From positions 103,024,495-103,088,494 of the forward strand of contig OZ010588.1 in assembly GCA_963932145.1 (NCBI GenBank): a stretch of 64,000 nucleotides of DNA. The letters are read 5' to 3'. The translations under genes and the position numbers were made by a program. Positions 1 to 12,584 of the stretch are shown piece after piece. The first letter of the stretch is position 1; every line of letters begins with the position of its first letter. This DNA comes from Acanthosepion lycidas (lineage: Eukaryota > Mollusca > Cephalopoda > Sepiida > Sepiidae). The notes below the pieces were generated by a model. The model was not told the DNA's origin and searched no databases. It saw nothing but the letters and a program-made list of their open reading frames with translations.

Positions 1-540
1 GTACAATAAGAGTAAAACAATAAATTGACTACACAAAATTGGAAAGGGAGTGAGGTAAACGTTTATGCTTTTGTGACAGGGACGAACGATATCACCCCTG
101 AAATAATAATAATGAAAAAAAGGAACATGCTGAAAACAGAAAACACTAAGTGAAGGGAGGCGTTTTCGAATAACCAAGATGTCAAAAATGCTGTAAAGAC
201 TTTGAAATGCAAATGTTACAGAAAGTTAATTTAGAACACGAAATACAATCTTTTTGTAAGTGTACAAAGGATATCAGATTACTAATAGAAAATTACTGGA
301 ACAATGATAATTTAGAAACTTTTCGAAAAAGGAATGGATTTTGACACTATGAGAACCGAAATTAAAATAAAGGATGTTTGATCTAGAATTTATTTTTGAA
401 ACAAGACTCTCTGTAGTTTACAAAAAGCAGCAGAGTGGTTGATAGCAGAGTGATAACATTAGTTTTGTTGTGGACCTTGAAAACCAATCGATGAAAAGTA
501 AATTTTTTACTCTCGGAGGAGTGAAATTATACTTTGAAAG
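1..540. other. AT-rich sequence, nothing recognised
   Basis: No coding similarity, RNA or repeat family that I can name. It falls in the intron downstream of the last visible IQCA1 exon. Confidence 0.5.
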
Positions 541-951
541 TATGTCAGTACGCTCGCACTAGTCACCAGTTCTCCATATAAAGAGGTGAGCCAACTGGAA
601 GATACGAGAGTTTCGGGTTCGTGTGTCTTCGAATGCAGTCCAACTGAGCGGAGTGATGTCAGAGATTGAAGAGAAAGCGTCCGCTGTGTGTTACTAAAAC
701 AAAGGACGAGAAGCGAAATACCGCCGCTAACATCTAAGTACCACTACTCCTGCTACTACTAATACTACTATTACGACTACTGAGAATGGGAATATCGAAG
801 GTTGTAGTAGTTGCGCTAAGAACAAACCAAAAAGGGTTAAAATGAACGTCACATATCTCCTTACCGAAATTATTCGAAGTATTTGTGTTTGGTTATTGTT
901 CACATACAAGAAACATTCAACTTTGTGCAACAAGAATTATTTTGTGTGTGT

Positions 952-1001
<50 letters not shown>

Positions 1002-1246
1002 ATATATATAAGAAAAACTTTTGTCTTTTCAAAATCTAATCGACTTGGTTATTTATTTTTTCTGTTAATCTGATTCTCACACGATGAACTCACAGATGAA
1101 CCAGCCGGGAGCCTCTGGATTTCTACGATCGGATGACCACTCTCTAGGATCAAAAATAACTTGTAATACTGGACTATGCCGGTCCAATGGCCAGTCTGGT
1201 GGAATGCGTAGGGCCAGTGGGGTGAGGATACGGTGTTACACTTTCA
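541..1246 (+). mobile_element. Possible solo LTR-like sequence, family unknown
   Basis: A TATA-like ATATAAAG near 577, a GC-richer transcribed-looking stretch and an end near CGGTGTTACA resemble an invertebrate LTR. A (TG)n tract at 942-994 lies inside. No second copy or target duplication was found, so this is a weak call. If correct it is a fossil with no coding part. Confidence 0.22.
942..994. repeat. (TG)n microsatellite
   Basis: Near-pure TG repeat of about 53 bp with one interruption. Confidence 0.95.
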
Positions 1247-1344
1247 TCTAAACTATATACAGAAAGCCTTGAAACTAGCTCTCAGAAAATAAGCTGAAAA
1301 AAGTATGTCAGTATATAAATGGAGAATGTTTGCAATATAATCTC

Positions 1345-1765
1345 TTGTACAAAAGCAATAATAATAACAGAAAAATTGCAATATGAGAACTGGTAAAAAT
1401 TCATTTGAGACCTAAGGTTTATAAGTCCAAAAGATTCATGTACAGATGTCCTTAAAGATAAAGGCGTTGGTTTGACCCAAAGAGTTGTGAGTTCAATACC
1501 AGACTACATAAAAACCAAAACATGGAAAGTTGAGTTGAAGAGAAATAACTGAGACATCTGGAAGAGACATGGCACGTGGAACTAGAACAATCTACCCCGG
1601 TGGACAAAATAAAGGGCTCAGTTCGAAATTCCAATCCCCTGAAGAAGGCCGGGGCGTACAACGGCCGAAACGTTGTGAATATGGCAATGAGTCCGAGTCC
1701 GAATAATGTAAACAATGTAAGTAATCATAATACCTCATCTCAGGGATATATACAGAGATAGATAT
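1345..1765 (+). mobile_element. Penelope-like element 3' end (pLTR), family A
   Basis: This stretch parallels the 3' end of the PLE at 56455-58385, from AAAGCAATAATAA through the AATATGAG and AAAGGGCTCAGTTCGAAATT segments to CCGAATAATGTAAA. It includes the hammerhead-like core at 1635-1680. No coding part remains. Confidence 0.75.
1635..1680 (+). ncRNA. Hammerhead-ribozyme-like motif, PLE family A
   Basis: CTGAAGA, an extra A, a GGCCG/CGGCC hairpin, GAAAC and then ACGT followed by T. This matches the layout of hammerheads with reduced stem III known from Penelope-like elements. Flanking stem I pairing is poor in this copy. Confidence 0.5.
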
Positions 1766-2100
1766 GAAAGGACTGAGAAAGAAAGAAAGAAGATTTGAAC
1801 AGACTTAGATAAAGTCCGCAAAAACATCTATTTTGCATAGACGATACCATTAAATTTACCTTAGACAACGAAATTTAACAAAGAAGAAACGTAATGTAAA
1901 GTATTTAACAAAAAGAGAAAAAATGAAAAGCACTTTGCCAAGATACTTTAAACGTAAAGTGTATAATGAATGTCGAATGTCACTTAAGATGTCATGGATG
2001 CAAAAACAGTGGAATTAAACCAAAATCTTTCTTTGAAAAGGAACTGAGGCCTACACAAAGAACAATGCCAGGAAAAACAGTAAAAGACAGAAATGTTGTT

Positions 2101-2510
2101 TTATTTATTTAATTTTTTTGTAGAAGTGTTGCAGCTCATTAATGTTTTGATGGTTATCTTAAGCCAGAATTTTTTTTTAGATTGGAAGATTTTTGGGGCG
2201 ATAATAATGATTTTACTGATACAAGTTCTATTACTTAATCCATAGTTGGAAGGGACACGTGGTAGATTCATACTTTTTCCAATGGTATTTAGTGAATAAA
2301 ACAAATCAGATTGGAATTCGAACTCTGGTCTCCGATTTATAATTCCGATCTATTATTTATTACACCACCTGCACATCCAAGCTTACAGCGCCTGGTATTC
2401 CCAAGCTGTCCGGGTCATGCATCTAGGCACTGACCTGGCTCGACGTTTCTTAACTTCGGTGATAGGACGAGAACCGGTGTTTCAACGTGATATGTCCATT
2501 AAGCCGAGAC
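2101..2510 (-). mobile_element. 5S rRNA-derived SINE, near full length
   Basis: On the minus strand the head (about 2385-2505) resembles 5S rRNA: ATCACCGAAGTTAAG, then CGAGCC.GGTCAGTGCCTA, ending near GGAATACCAGGCGCTGTAAGC. The unrelated body has a GTAATAAATAATAGATCGGA stretch and the shared TCTAAAAAA...TGGCTTAA tail region. The same unit recurs at many sites in this window. Confidence 0.75.
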
Positions 2511-2864
2511 AGAAATGATTAAAGGAATAGAAATAGATGTGGGTAAGACACATAGAAAATGAACACAGATTTAAGGGGAGATTTAAGGGGAGAAAAGCAA
2601 ATAAATAGAGAAACACATAGAGAGATAGAGACAAAAAGAGAGGGAGAAACGTAGAAAAATGTATTTAAAAATAGATTGTAAATAAATACAAACGATTGAT
2701 TGATTTTTTTTAGGCTTTATCAAGAGTTTGTGTGTTATTCAAAATCGAAACATGTTTTTTTTTTGGGGGGGGGGTTGTAAGTACAGAAACCCTTACAAAA
2801 ATAGTAAAGAAAAGCGAAAAGTAAGAAACAAACATCAATTGTAAGTAGAGAGAATGTATGGTTG

Positions 2865-3561
2865 TCAGCAAAAGGGAACAACCCACCATGCGAATTACAA
2901 ATTGGAGATATCAAAATGAAACAAGTACAACAATTTAAATAACTAGGAAGTATTTTAACAGGGGACGGAAAATGCGAGCCCGAAATCCGAAGGCCCGTTG
3001 GAATAGGGAAAAAAGCCTTTCAAAAGATAAGAAAAATATTTAAAAAAACAAGAAATTTTCATTAGAAACAAAGATAAAGGTATATAACTGTAATGTAACT
3101 ACTATATGGGTCGTGAATGATGGACTATCTCCTCACAGATGAAGAAGAGACTTGAGGCAACAGAAATATGGTTCTACGGAAAGATGGTGGGGATACCATT
3201 GACTAAACACATGAGTAACGTCGAAGTTTTAGAGAAAATGGAAACAAAAAAGGACAGTTATACGCAGCATCGGAAAGAGAGAGTGGAAATTTCTATAGCA
3301 CATAATGAGGAAAGAGAGCATGGAATATCTGATACACACAGGGCATATTGAAGGTAAGAGGGGCAAAGAAAAACAGTGTATCATCTCCCTAACGAGCTTG
3401 TGTAAATGGTTGGTAAAATAGAGATTAGGAGAGATAGCAAAAAGACAAAGTTTTTTAAGAGCTACAAAGGACAGGAAATTGTGAAGAGCCATGACCGCCC
3501 ACATCATGAAGGGACATGATACAGAGAAGAAGAAGAAGAAGAAGAAGAAGAAGAAGAAGAA
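2865..3561 (+). mobile_element. LINE reverse transcriptase 3' end, ending in (GAA)n
   Basis: Translation in mixed frames gives MKQVQQFK followed by LGSILTGDGKCEPEIRR, GKKAFQKIRK, and KKRLEATEIWFYGKM then IPLTKHMSN.EVLEKM. This is the C-terminal region of an invertebrate LINE polymerase. The reading frame is broken by stops and frameshifts. The copy terminates in a GAA microsatellite (3525-3561), which looks like the element's own 3' tail. Clade not assigned. Confidence 0.8.
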
Positions 3562-3597
3562 TTTTTGCATTAACAATTTGTTAAGAATAACCATTGT

Positions 3598-3735
3598 TTA
3601 TTTTTTTTAGAATAAAGACCAACTATTTAACCCATAGTTGGGAGAAGTACTGGTACACACCTTTCCCAAGTTCAAATTCGGGTCTCCAATTTCTCATTCC
3701 GAGTCGCTATTCGTTACACCACCTGCACGTCCGCC
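3598..3735 (-). mobile_element. 5S-derived SINE, body fragment
   Basis: Shares the body block with the full copies (AACCCATAG..GGG, GGTCTCCAATT, CATTCCGA, TTACACCACCTGCAC) but lacks the 5S head. Confidence 0.65.
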
Positions 3736-3757
3736 AAATACAAAAGAGGACGAGACG

Positions 3758-3759
<2 letters not shown>

Positions 3760-3806
<47 letters not shown>
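3760..3806. repeat. (GATA)n microsatellite
   Basis: About eleven GATA units, 90 bp from the donor of the last visible IQCA1 exon. Confidence 0.95.
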
Positions 3807-3894
3807 GCATTGAGCAAATCTTTTATCGTGTAAATATTTACATATGCAATTCACCCAGAAGTGAATGAAACAAAAATACAAACTTATCTCTTAC

Positions 3895-4043
3895 CATTTT
3901 TAAATTCTTGAGTTCCTCCCTCATCAGCTCGTCAACCTGCACACGTATCTCGGTCTCCACTTCCACTCTTTTCTCCTCTTTGATCAATTCTGTGTCATGT
4001 TTTTGCATAAAATTATCGCTCTCATCCCGATGTGACCAGACGC
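3895..4043 (-). CDS. IQCA1: IQCA1 exon (conserved block before the AAA half)
   Basis: A 149-bp exon: two bases plus 49 codons, ending in phase 0. It reads [20 protein letters not shown], then [20 protein letters not shown], then REELKNLKM. The VW..RDES.NF.QKHD and [12 protein letters not shown] blocks are strongly conserved in the family. The acceptor is TGTTGCAG and the donor GTAAGA. The next exon, leading to the AAA ATPase domain, is not visible in bases 1-3894 and should lie beyond the left edge. Confidence 0.95.
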
Positions 4044-4448
4044 CTGCAACAGCAATGTGCTTATGTACATCAATAATCCCATTTATTTTGGACAACAAAT
4101 ATTTATTTTTCAACATACACTTCTTCCTTGTCAATTCACTTGATTCATTGGACATTATTAATCACATATACCAATGAAATTTCCATTTCAACTAACAGGC
4201 ATGTCTCAGACCGCGGACCGCTTGAACCTCTTTCTTCAAATTGCACTCATGCTTGAGTGCAATTTTCAGTCAATGACCCGAAGATGTGTGTCTACATGAA
4301 GTAGACTGTCGCCATACGGTGTCGACTTCAGTGTCCACTTTTATATTTACACGCGCTCTATCACTAATATTGAGCACTTTTACCCATAAATATAGCATAC
4401 AGTTAAACTATATTTTTAAAACGTACCAGATTGAATTCGAACTCGGCT

Positions 4449-4574
<126 letters not shown>

Positions 4575-4689
4575 AAAGTTAATGGTCAGAGTTGATTTAG
4601 ACCAGGAAACGTTAATATTAAAAAGTGCTCAATACACGTATAAAAAAATTAAAATTTTACATTTAGAGCTTTTGTGTATAAAATATTAG

Positions 4690-5714
4690 GAGATCGCCGA
4701 TTCCGCCATCTTGGTTTCAACCATTCAGTATCTTCAAGTGCTTTCGGTCAATTGATTTCCTAACGCTTTATATTATTTTTTTAATTTAATGAACGCTACA
4801 TTATTTAAAAAATAAATAAGTGGACGACGGGAGATGTGGTAGAAGGGGAACGGAAGGAGAAAAACAAGTGTATTGAAAATGTATCGGTGGAGAGTTAAAA
4901 GAAATATACATACTTCCTTTTCATCCCGGCTAATATGAACTCAACAGAAACTTTTTAGTATGTATGCAACGGGTCGTAATTTCCAATCTCTCATTCAAAA
5001 GGTTTTTTGGTCTGGAAATGTTCTTATAGCTAACTTTCATTGTTGACAAAGGTTGCAGATATTACTATGAATACTGTAAGGTTTTGCATTTTTTTAAATT
5101 TTCCAGTTTGCAATCGGATTTTTTTTTTTAATTTTCATACATGGTTGTTTAGTAGAATACCTAAGACTTTCTAGCTTAAAAGATGACTTGTGATTATACC
5201 ACCTCTTCTTAAAGTTACCTTCAGTACACCCTATGTATATTTTTGTGACTATTTGTATCTACTACTTCTGCTTTGTAAATTACTGCTTCACGTTTACAAA
5301 CTCCATCTAATGCACATATATTTTTATTTCTACAGTTGCATATATCAATTTTAACGATGTTTTGCTGCACGTTAGTTTTGAATTTTTCGGCGTTTTGTCT
5401 TTTTATTTTGATTTCTAAATTACTAGTAGAGCTGTAGCTTAAGTTTCTTTTGAGTTCATATGAGCCAGGATGAAAAGTAAGTATGTACATTTCATTTACC
5501 CCACCCACATCGATACATTTCCAATACACTTACTTTTCCCCTCCTCCATCTCCCCCTCCTTCTACTACACCTAACGTCGTGCGCTTATTTATTTATTTTT
5601 AAATAATATACCGTTCATTATTTTTTTTAATAAAAATAAAGCGTTAGGAAATCAATTGACTGAAATCGCCTGAAAATACCGAAAGGTTGAAACCAAGGTA
5701 GCGGAATCGCCAGA

Positions 5715-5722
<8 letters not shown>
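4690..5722 (-). mobile_element. Short Penelope-like element with inverted ends and GIY-YIG remnant
   Basis: Arms at about 4690-4962 and 5436-5722 are inverted copies of each other (for example TCAATTGATTTCCTAACGC at 4749 and its complement near 5640). Between them the minus strand encodes CNCRNKNICALDGVCKREAV then IYKAEVV, the zinc-binding and GIY start of a PLE endonuclease, which breaks off shortly afterwards. Reverse transcriptase is absent. A decayed hammerhead-like motif is present in both arms (5666-5702 plus; mirror copy near 4708-4740 minus). Confidence 0.75.
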
Positions 5723-5745
<23 letters not shown>

Positions 5746-5956
5746 ATGTATGTAAAATAGGCCAGGAAATTCCCATGGCAAAGACGAATATATAAATGTT
5801 ATGGTGTCCTCCCTCTAATGTTGGACTCTTTCGCCTACTATAAGATTAGTAGGAGAGAAGGTCAATTCGGATTTTCGTGATTTCTCGTCCGTACTCGGAT
5901 AAGAATTATTGCATTAATTATAGAATTCACACACACAAAAACATAAATACACACAA

Positions 5957-6030
<74 letters not shown>

Positions 6031-6040
6031 GTGTGTGTAT
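5718..6040. repeat. (TA)n and (TG)n tracts with unassigned spacer
   Basis: TA at 5718-5746, unassigned sequence, then TATATATG and pure TG to about 6040. Confidence 0.9.
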
Positions 6041-6914
6041 AATTAAGCTCTTGATAATATATTTCAATTGAGCACTCTTGAGAGACAGCCTAATTCTACA
6101 AACAGCAACCGCCTATGCTAAAACGCAAAGCTCTTTGGTAAAAAGAATACGAGCACTCTGGCTGACTGGCGTTTGTTTACATTTGTAAAAACAATATGCT
6201 AGAATTAGAAGTTTCTCTCGGCCGAGTGTTGTTGAACAGACTCCCAAGAGGATGTTTTCACGATCACTACCATCAGAACCTTTTCAAATCTACGATTAAC
6301 CGTTTATATATCCTATATATCCACACAGTATGCAGCTCTTCCCCACTCACTGTATGCCCTTACAATATCCCTATATAATTTACCTCTACCTTGAGTGACT
6401 CTTAGGCCTTATATTGGTTGACCCATTGTAAAAAGAAAATTTGTTCCAATCGCGGGATCCTGGAATCAGCGCTGTCCAAACTAATCAGATTTTGTCGTGA
6501 AACACTTTAAAATATTTTCGGGTCTGCTTGTGTTAATTCTAGCCTTTGGCTTGTAAACTTATAAACCCCAGTACACAATTGACGCAAATGCAGCAGGACC
6601 GGATATTGGCTCGACGAACAACCACTCAACAATGCAACTAACGTATGTTGCACCATATCCCTTGACATTGTAGCACTTTATCACCTTGCAATGCTCATTC
6701 GAATTCCGTTCTGGCCAACAGGGCTTCGTGGCTGGTACACATCGACTGTCACGAGCGTAATATATGTTCGGCTTATTCCAAGTCTTCCAGCAACAAAGAG
6801 AAAAATACTTTCACAAAAGAAGTAACACGAATATAATAGACAAAGAATTTTTTTAAATCAATTCACCCCAAACACGGCAATAAAGCTATTAAAACGTAAG
6901 GTTTTAATGAATGT
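6041..6914. other. Unassigned intron sequence
   Basis: No recognisable coding, RNA or repeat content. The short frames are unsupported. Confidence 0.5.
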
Positions 6915-7048
6915 TAAATTGATTGATTTATTCGTTTTCTACGGCTTATCAACTCTTTTAAGCCAGAAAATATTTTTAGATGGTAAGAATTCTTCTTTTT
7001 TTTTTTTCTTTTTTTTTTTTTGGCGGGGGGGATGATACAAGTAATATT
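6915..7048 (-). mobile_element. 5S-derived SINE, tail fragment
   Basis: TTTTCTACGGCTTATCAACTC and AAGCCAGAAAATATTTTTAG match the tail shared by the copies at 17152 and 55370 (complement). A poly-T and G-rich run follow. Confidence 0.65.
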
Positions 7049-7115
7049 AGGTTGGTGCAAAAATAATATCGTTTTTTGACGTATTTTTTAACGTCAAAAA
7101 ATCTGAGTGTTAGAC
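7049..7115 (+). mobile_element. Mariner-type terminal inverted repeat fragment
   Basis: TTAGGTTGGTGCAAAAATAA closely resembles the terminal repeat known from Hsmar1/MADE1-type mariners. It directly abuts the SINE fragment after a TA. No transposase could be read with confidence downstream to 7440. Confidence 0.45.
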
Positions 7116-7439
7116 GATATGAAAAAAAAAAACATTATTAAAGAGAGAGAATAATAAAAGAACAGAATTTAAGCGTGCAGAAGATAGCGATTGATATTGC
7201 ATTTAAATTTTTGCAGATCAAATTTGGCTGGGAAGCACGAAAAGAGTTCCACGAGTGAGAAGTGCAAGAGAAGAAACTGTTAGCATAGAACTTACGGTTT
7301 CATCTAACAATTTCAATTGTAAAATCCTGAGACCTCATCGTCAATCTAGTACTGCGCTTAAATAAATAAAGTCTAGGTAGCATAGACGAAAAGTCATCAG
7401 AACAATTACCATGAAAAGGCACAGGGAAGCTACGTTAGA

Positions 7440-7665
7440 CATGGAAGCTACTGAAGCCGAAATGCCAGGTCAGGATCAATAAATATGCAGATTCTTCTTT
7501 GGATTGTATCAAGAATCTTTAAAAATATGGCAGGAACGCCAGACCAGATGTGACAACAATATTCAAAGCATGGACGAATGGTAGAACTATAAATATATGT
7601 AAGATAAAAAAATAGAAAAATCCAGGAATTTAAACGAAAAAAAAAACCCCCAAAATGAAACAAAT
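7440..7665 (-). mobile_element. LINE fragment (CR1/Jockey-like C-terminus)
   Basis: The minus strand encodes YSSTIRPCFEYCCHIWSGVP then KILDTIQRRIC. The STIRP..EYCCHIWSG...LD.IQRR signature is the polymerase C-terminus also seen at 14240 and 35620. Only a short piece remains. Confidence 0.75.
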
Positions 7666-7699
7666 CACAAGTAACGCGTACAAAAATCTGGCATAGTTT

Positions 7700-8995
7700 C
7701 AGTATACTCCTGAAAATAAAAGAGGACCTTGGTGATAAAATAAGGGTTCAGTGAGCTTTAAATTCCATTAAAATAAAAATCACTTTTATAGCTACAGCCT
7801 TCGTTGAAAAGGTTTGGTGTGTATGTGGTCGGGGTGCGAGGTAAAATTTTTCATAGAAGTAAGTGCAAAAATGTAGAACAACTAACTGCCACTAATCGTG
7901 TGTGATAATGAGAATTTCACAACTTACAGTCGTCGGAGCTGAAATGAATGTTCTGGCCGAACAGTACGAACACAGAGCAATAAACTGATCACCTTGTAAT
8001 CCATCCCCTTTGTAAAATCTACTGACTTTATTCGTTCGTTTTTATTTCATATTCATTTTATTTATTTTTTTACGTGATTAGCTAGGCTCAGTAAACTGGA
8101 AATTTGGGTTTATTGTCAATAATCGAGACCTGTATATTTAGCATGTAGTATGGCCTATGTCCGCACAACTTGAGGTGATTTGAGTACGGTTTATTGGAGA
8201 CTCAAAAAATGGTGAAAAGTTAGGAGTTGGATTTGAATTTGTCAGGAGTGTGATTCGATGATAAATATGAATTCTATTAATAAGAGGGACGAAAGGACAC
8301 CAACTTTGATCCCACACAGACAAAAACCTATGCCAATTGTAAATAGATTCATTTTCTGTTAAAACAGCAATGTCATGTTTGATTTGCCTGCATTATGCTA
8401 ACTATTAATTCATTACAAACAAATACATTAAGTTAGCCAATGATAACAGCAACTACAACAGTACACATGGCGTTAGCACAATGAATGAAATATAACGTAG
8501 GCCCATTTGATGACAGAATGGACACAACTACCCCCGCTAATATGTTTTACTTGTATGAAAAATCAACTTTTAAAAAGCAAATGAGGCAAACAAAAACATT
8601 TCAGTAGTGTAGAAGAGAAGCAAACCCATACGACTAGCCTGTGTCTAGTGCAGAGATTTGGCCTCCAGACTAATTGGCTGTTTCGAGAAGGCCGTCCTTC
8701 AACATAGATGGTTAATTTGTCTGAGAATAAAGATGATTGGTCGTTATCAAATCATAGCTGAAAAATCCTAGCTTAAAGCTGACGTATTCAGCGTTTGAAT
8801 TTGTGACTACTTGGAATTGTGACTGTTCGTTTTTTGCTTTGTTTTTTTATTAATTTTTAATGATGGGATTTTTAAAATTAATTTACCCATCATAGGCATT
8901 TTATCATGAGGGGAAAACCCTTATAAGATGACATTGATGGTTTTGCGTTATTTAAATTGATTGAATTTTTGCATATTTTCAAAATTATTAAATAT
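7700..8995. other. Unassigned intron sequence
   Basis: I see no gene, RNA or named repeat in these roughly 1.3 kb. Confidence 0.5.
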
Positions 8996-8999
8996 AAAA

Positions 9000-9002
9000 G
9001 TC

Positions 9003-9063
<61 letters not shown>

Positions 9064-9397
9064 TGTTTTCTGTTATACACACATTTCCTTCTGGGTCCCA
9101 ACTAGACACCTAAAGTCAGAAATGTTTTCATAACATTTTCTACTAATCATTTTTGTAAAACGAAGAAAAAATAGCTTAGATCCCACACATTGTAAATAGA
9201 TGAAGCTCTTCGTAATGTATGAGCTGTATTTGTGAGTACTATGTTTTGTGTTGCTTTAAGGCAAGGGCTACCAGGAATCCCTTCAATGCAACCTTTTCCA
9301 ATCAATCTGATGTCTCCAACTTCAACTGGAATTATTGATTTTCTCATGTGCCACTTTTTTTTTTAGATTTCCACTTCAAGATCCTTGTATTTTAATA

Positions 9398-9450
<53 letters not shown>
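9000..9450. repeat. Two (TTA)n tracts
   Basis: TTA arrays at about 9005-9063 and 9402-9449 flank about 340 bp of unassigned sequence. Confidence 0.9.
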
Positions 9451-9654
9451 TTACTTTAATATATTCCGTCAATTCATTTTAGTTTAATTAAAGATTTAAA
9501 CACGACACTTTCACTGATTGGACCAATCGCGGATAACTGAAATGGCTTTGGTAATCCGTGGATGGTGACGTCCTACTGTCCAATCTCTGGTCAATCAGTC
9601 ATTACAATTCTCAACGCAAGATGGTGAGCACGACGTGAGAATTCACATGACAAT

Positions 9655-9800
9655 TAGACTTTGGACACTTCGACATGATGTAATGGTTAGCAAGTTTGTC
9701 TCGCGAGATCACTTGAGAAGTGAGTTCGATCCTCACTGGGTGCCCCATACTTTCGGCCTTGTACCACACCTAAGCTACGCTTATAAAACCACCATAACGG
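9655..9800 (+). mobile_element. tRNA-derived SINE, family 1
   Basis: A-box-like GATGTAATGGTTAGCAAG and B-box-like GAGTTCGATCCTCACTGG are followed by CCCCATACTTTCGGCCTTG and a short tail. A second copy, on the minus strand at 46220-46350, has the same architecture. Confidence 0.75.
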
Positions 9801-9938
9801 ATAGAGTCAATAATAATTTTCATACATCAACAAAAGCGAAACATATAACAACCAAATAGTATGTCACGAGAACAAGGTTTCGACGGATGGAAAAGCGGTT
9901 TTCTCACTGAAATAAAGATGGAATAAAAATCCACTTAC

Positions 9939-10017
9939 TTTTGTATTTTTCCGAGCCATCATTGATCACCGGAACAAACTGAGACGGGGACATTTTCCAT
10001 CCTTCGTACTCTTCTTT
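9939..10017 (-). CDS. IQCA1: IQCA1 exon (GWKMSPS block)
   Basis: A 79-bp exon: 26 codons plus one base. It encodes KEEYEGWKMSPSQFVPVIND and then GSEKYK. The GWKMSPS.F.P.I motif follows the K-rich linker in the family. The acceptor is AAACAG and the donor GTAAGT. The final A joins GC of the next exon to form Ser. Confidence 0.92.
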
Positions 10018-10485
10018 CTGTTTTGAAATGTAGGGAAAGAAAAAATTAGCGTTAGACACTCAAAACCCCAACCACCTTCAAATTACTAGTAACGTAATAA
10101 GCTAATTGCTTCGGAAGCCTTAAATTTCAGTCAAGCTTTAGCAGTGAAATTTTAGCAAAGTTTAACAAATGATTGCGTACAAAAACGTTTCTCTTGCCAC
10201 CTTTATTACTGTATACTTCCTCTTGTTGCGGATATGTTTGTTAACCTTTGCCAAATTATTCTTGTAAAAAAACAATCACCTCAATAAAAAGTGTTTAACA
10301 ATTTTTCAAATTCTTGAGAGAAAAAATGTATAAATTCAGAGGCTCTCATTCTGTTTTATTGAATTTATCTTATGAGAGCAAATGAAAGAAATGTCCTGAA
10401 AATTCATTTTTTTTTTTTCAAAATTTATAAATTCAATTACACGCTGTTATGTTTTAACTTTAATTTTCTTCTTCTGTAGTTTATA

Positions 10486-10489
<4 letters not shown>

Positions 10490-10550
<61 letters not shown>
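10490..10550. repeat. (TA)n microsatellite
   Basis: Pure TA repeat of about 60 bp. Confidence 0.95.
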
Positions 10551-10553
<3 letters not shown>

Positions 10554-12070
10554 CAACCAATAAATGAAGTACAAACAAGTAAGAGACGGTTACAAATAAA
10601 TATTACTAAATTCAATGGATACGAAAATCTTTTAACAATTGTGTACAAACACGTCTCCAAATTAATTAACTGATTTCTGGAACCTGATTCGATATGACAA
10701 GTCACTTGTCTCGCGCAGTTGAACTATCAAATGACCTGAAAATAGGTCAGGGTTAGAGTAACTGTATACATTCCCGCTCAAAACTCAGAGAGGATTCGTG
10801 ATCCGAGCACCGGCTGTCAAATAGCGATAAAAACGGCTCGACAGCAACAGTCAATAACCAGATCTGCAACGACACAGTCAGTGAAGAACAGTTGGCGAAA
10901 GACAGTCATTGAATAAGACCAACTTCGATCAACAACAAAGACACAAGTACCATGACAACACGTCAGTCAGCGATGATTTTTCAACATACGAAAATAATTC
11001 TAGTCTCCCCTTTCATGGTTCACTGTGTTTTTAAATTACTCCTAACACACGCAGTCAGTCAGCAGTCACACACATGGTTCATTATCGCGTGCTACACACA
11101 CGCACACATATTGGCGTACCATACCCCCTTGATTTCCACACTTGCTGCAAAACACTTCGAAACATTACAGACTCACTTGCGACAAATCATTTCTCGCAAC
11201 TGAACTACTGGTCTCTTCATGGCCACAACAAAAAACATAGATTTTTTTTATATCTAAATACATGTACCTGACTGTATAAATGTTACTGTCATATTTACCT
11301 TGGTCTTCTGCAAAATCATTTCATTGCATAAAAAATTGTGTTGTATTTGTGGACACAACACTCGTAATTTATTTTCCACCTAAAATCCGGGTAGACTGAC
11401 CCCACAAGTTCACAGATATTTTTTATAACTTTAAGAATGTTAACAAATCCGTTTTCATACACTAAGATTCGAAAATATTTAGCTCAAAAGGATACAACTA
11501 TACAACCAACCCCTAAATCGGAACTCCGTGTCCTTATCCTACCATCCTGTCGGATTCTAATCCATTTTTATACATATTTGATCCCAATATATATATATAT
11601 TTATATATATATATATATATAGTTATAAATTATATCTTAGTTTTAAATTAACATTTCGTTCTTCATATAACCCCAATTTAATGTCAAAAGTTTTAATTTT
11701 CTAAAACCTCTTCCCTTTAAGACAAATACATTCCACTCTCCCCTGATCACTCACTCATGTCTTTCGTCTGACTGAAACATTGAAATGGATAAATTCTGTA
11801 TTAGTTTTTTGACTCTTTTTTTCTTTAACTTTCGCGGTAAAATTTCTATTTCCAACACGAACTCTGTCTATACCGGAGTTTAATAAGACTGACGAATATT
11901 TTCGTCGGTCGGAATAAGCTTATTCCCCATATGAGGTGATTTGGGATTTTATTGTGTATTAATTTTTGCTCTGTAATAATAAATACATTGAGCTCTTTTT
12001 GTGGATCAGTTTTAATATTTTATATTACTAGGATCCACTTGGATTATATGCCAACGGATTTATTACCTTT

Positions 12071-12141
<71 letters not shown>

Positions 12142-12235
12142 ATATTTAAAAATTAGGTAAAGTGTGACTGTCAGTGGTTACGATTGAAGGCATGCATATT
12201 TGACAAAAGTGGATCATTATTATTATGCAAATAAT
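10551..12235. other. Unassigned intron sequence with TA tracts
   Basis: CA/CAGT-rich sequence at 10830-11120 and (TA)n at about 11590-11620 and 12077-12142. Nothing coding is supported. Confidence 0.5.
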
Positions 12236-12325
12236 CAATAAATGAGCTAAGTACTGACCAGGTTCAACGTTGCTTAACTTCGATGATCAGATGAGAGCCG
12301 GTGTCTTCAACGTGTTGACGTTTTT
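12236..12325 (-). mobile_element. 5S-derived SINE, head fragment
   Basis: AGGTACTGACCAGG-like, GTTGCTTAACTTCG and ATCAGATGAGAGCCGGTGT match the complement of 5S rRNA (positions of box A through box C) and the heads at 17450 and 18730. Confidence 0.7.
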
Positions 12326-12584
12326 TTGTATTAATCAGTTGGCATTATCATTATGCAAGCTCTCTTAGGAATTTGATAATATAGAATTTTCGAAAATTAC
12401 ATGGAAAAATTCAAAGGTTTCTTTCTGAGAAAATTATAAAAAATTGTATTAATTCTAATCTTTACACTCGATTGATTTCCATAATCTGTGAAAATATTTC
12501 CTTAATAATTAGCCTATATAAGAAAATTTCCAACTCCTGCAACTCAACTATAATCTTGCCATCCAGATTACACCTCAAAATCCT

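Noticed and set aside
842-1073. Short Cys/Val-rich reading frames
   Set aside because: They are translations of the (TG)n tract, with no conserved domain.
3229-3594. 121-residue minus-strand frame with a poly-Phe run
   Set aside because: Antisense of the LINE fragment and its GAA tail.
1-3894. Next IQCA1 exon before the AAA domain
   Set aside because: No family-like sequence with splice borders could be read on the minus strand here.
7115-7440. Mariner transposase downstream of the terminal-repeat fragment
   Set aside because: I could not read a DDE or helix-turn-helix motif in any frame.
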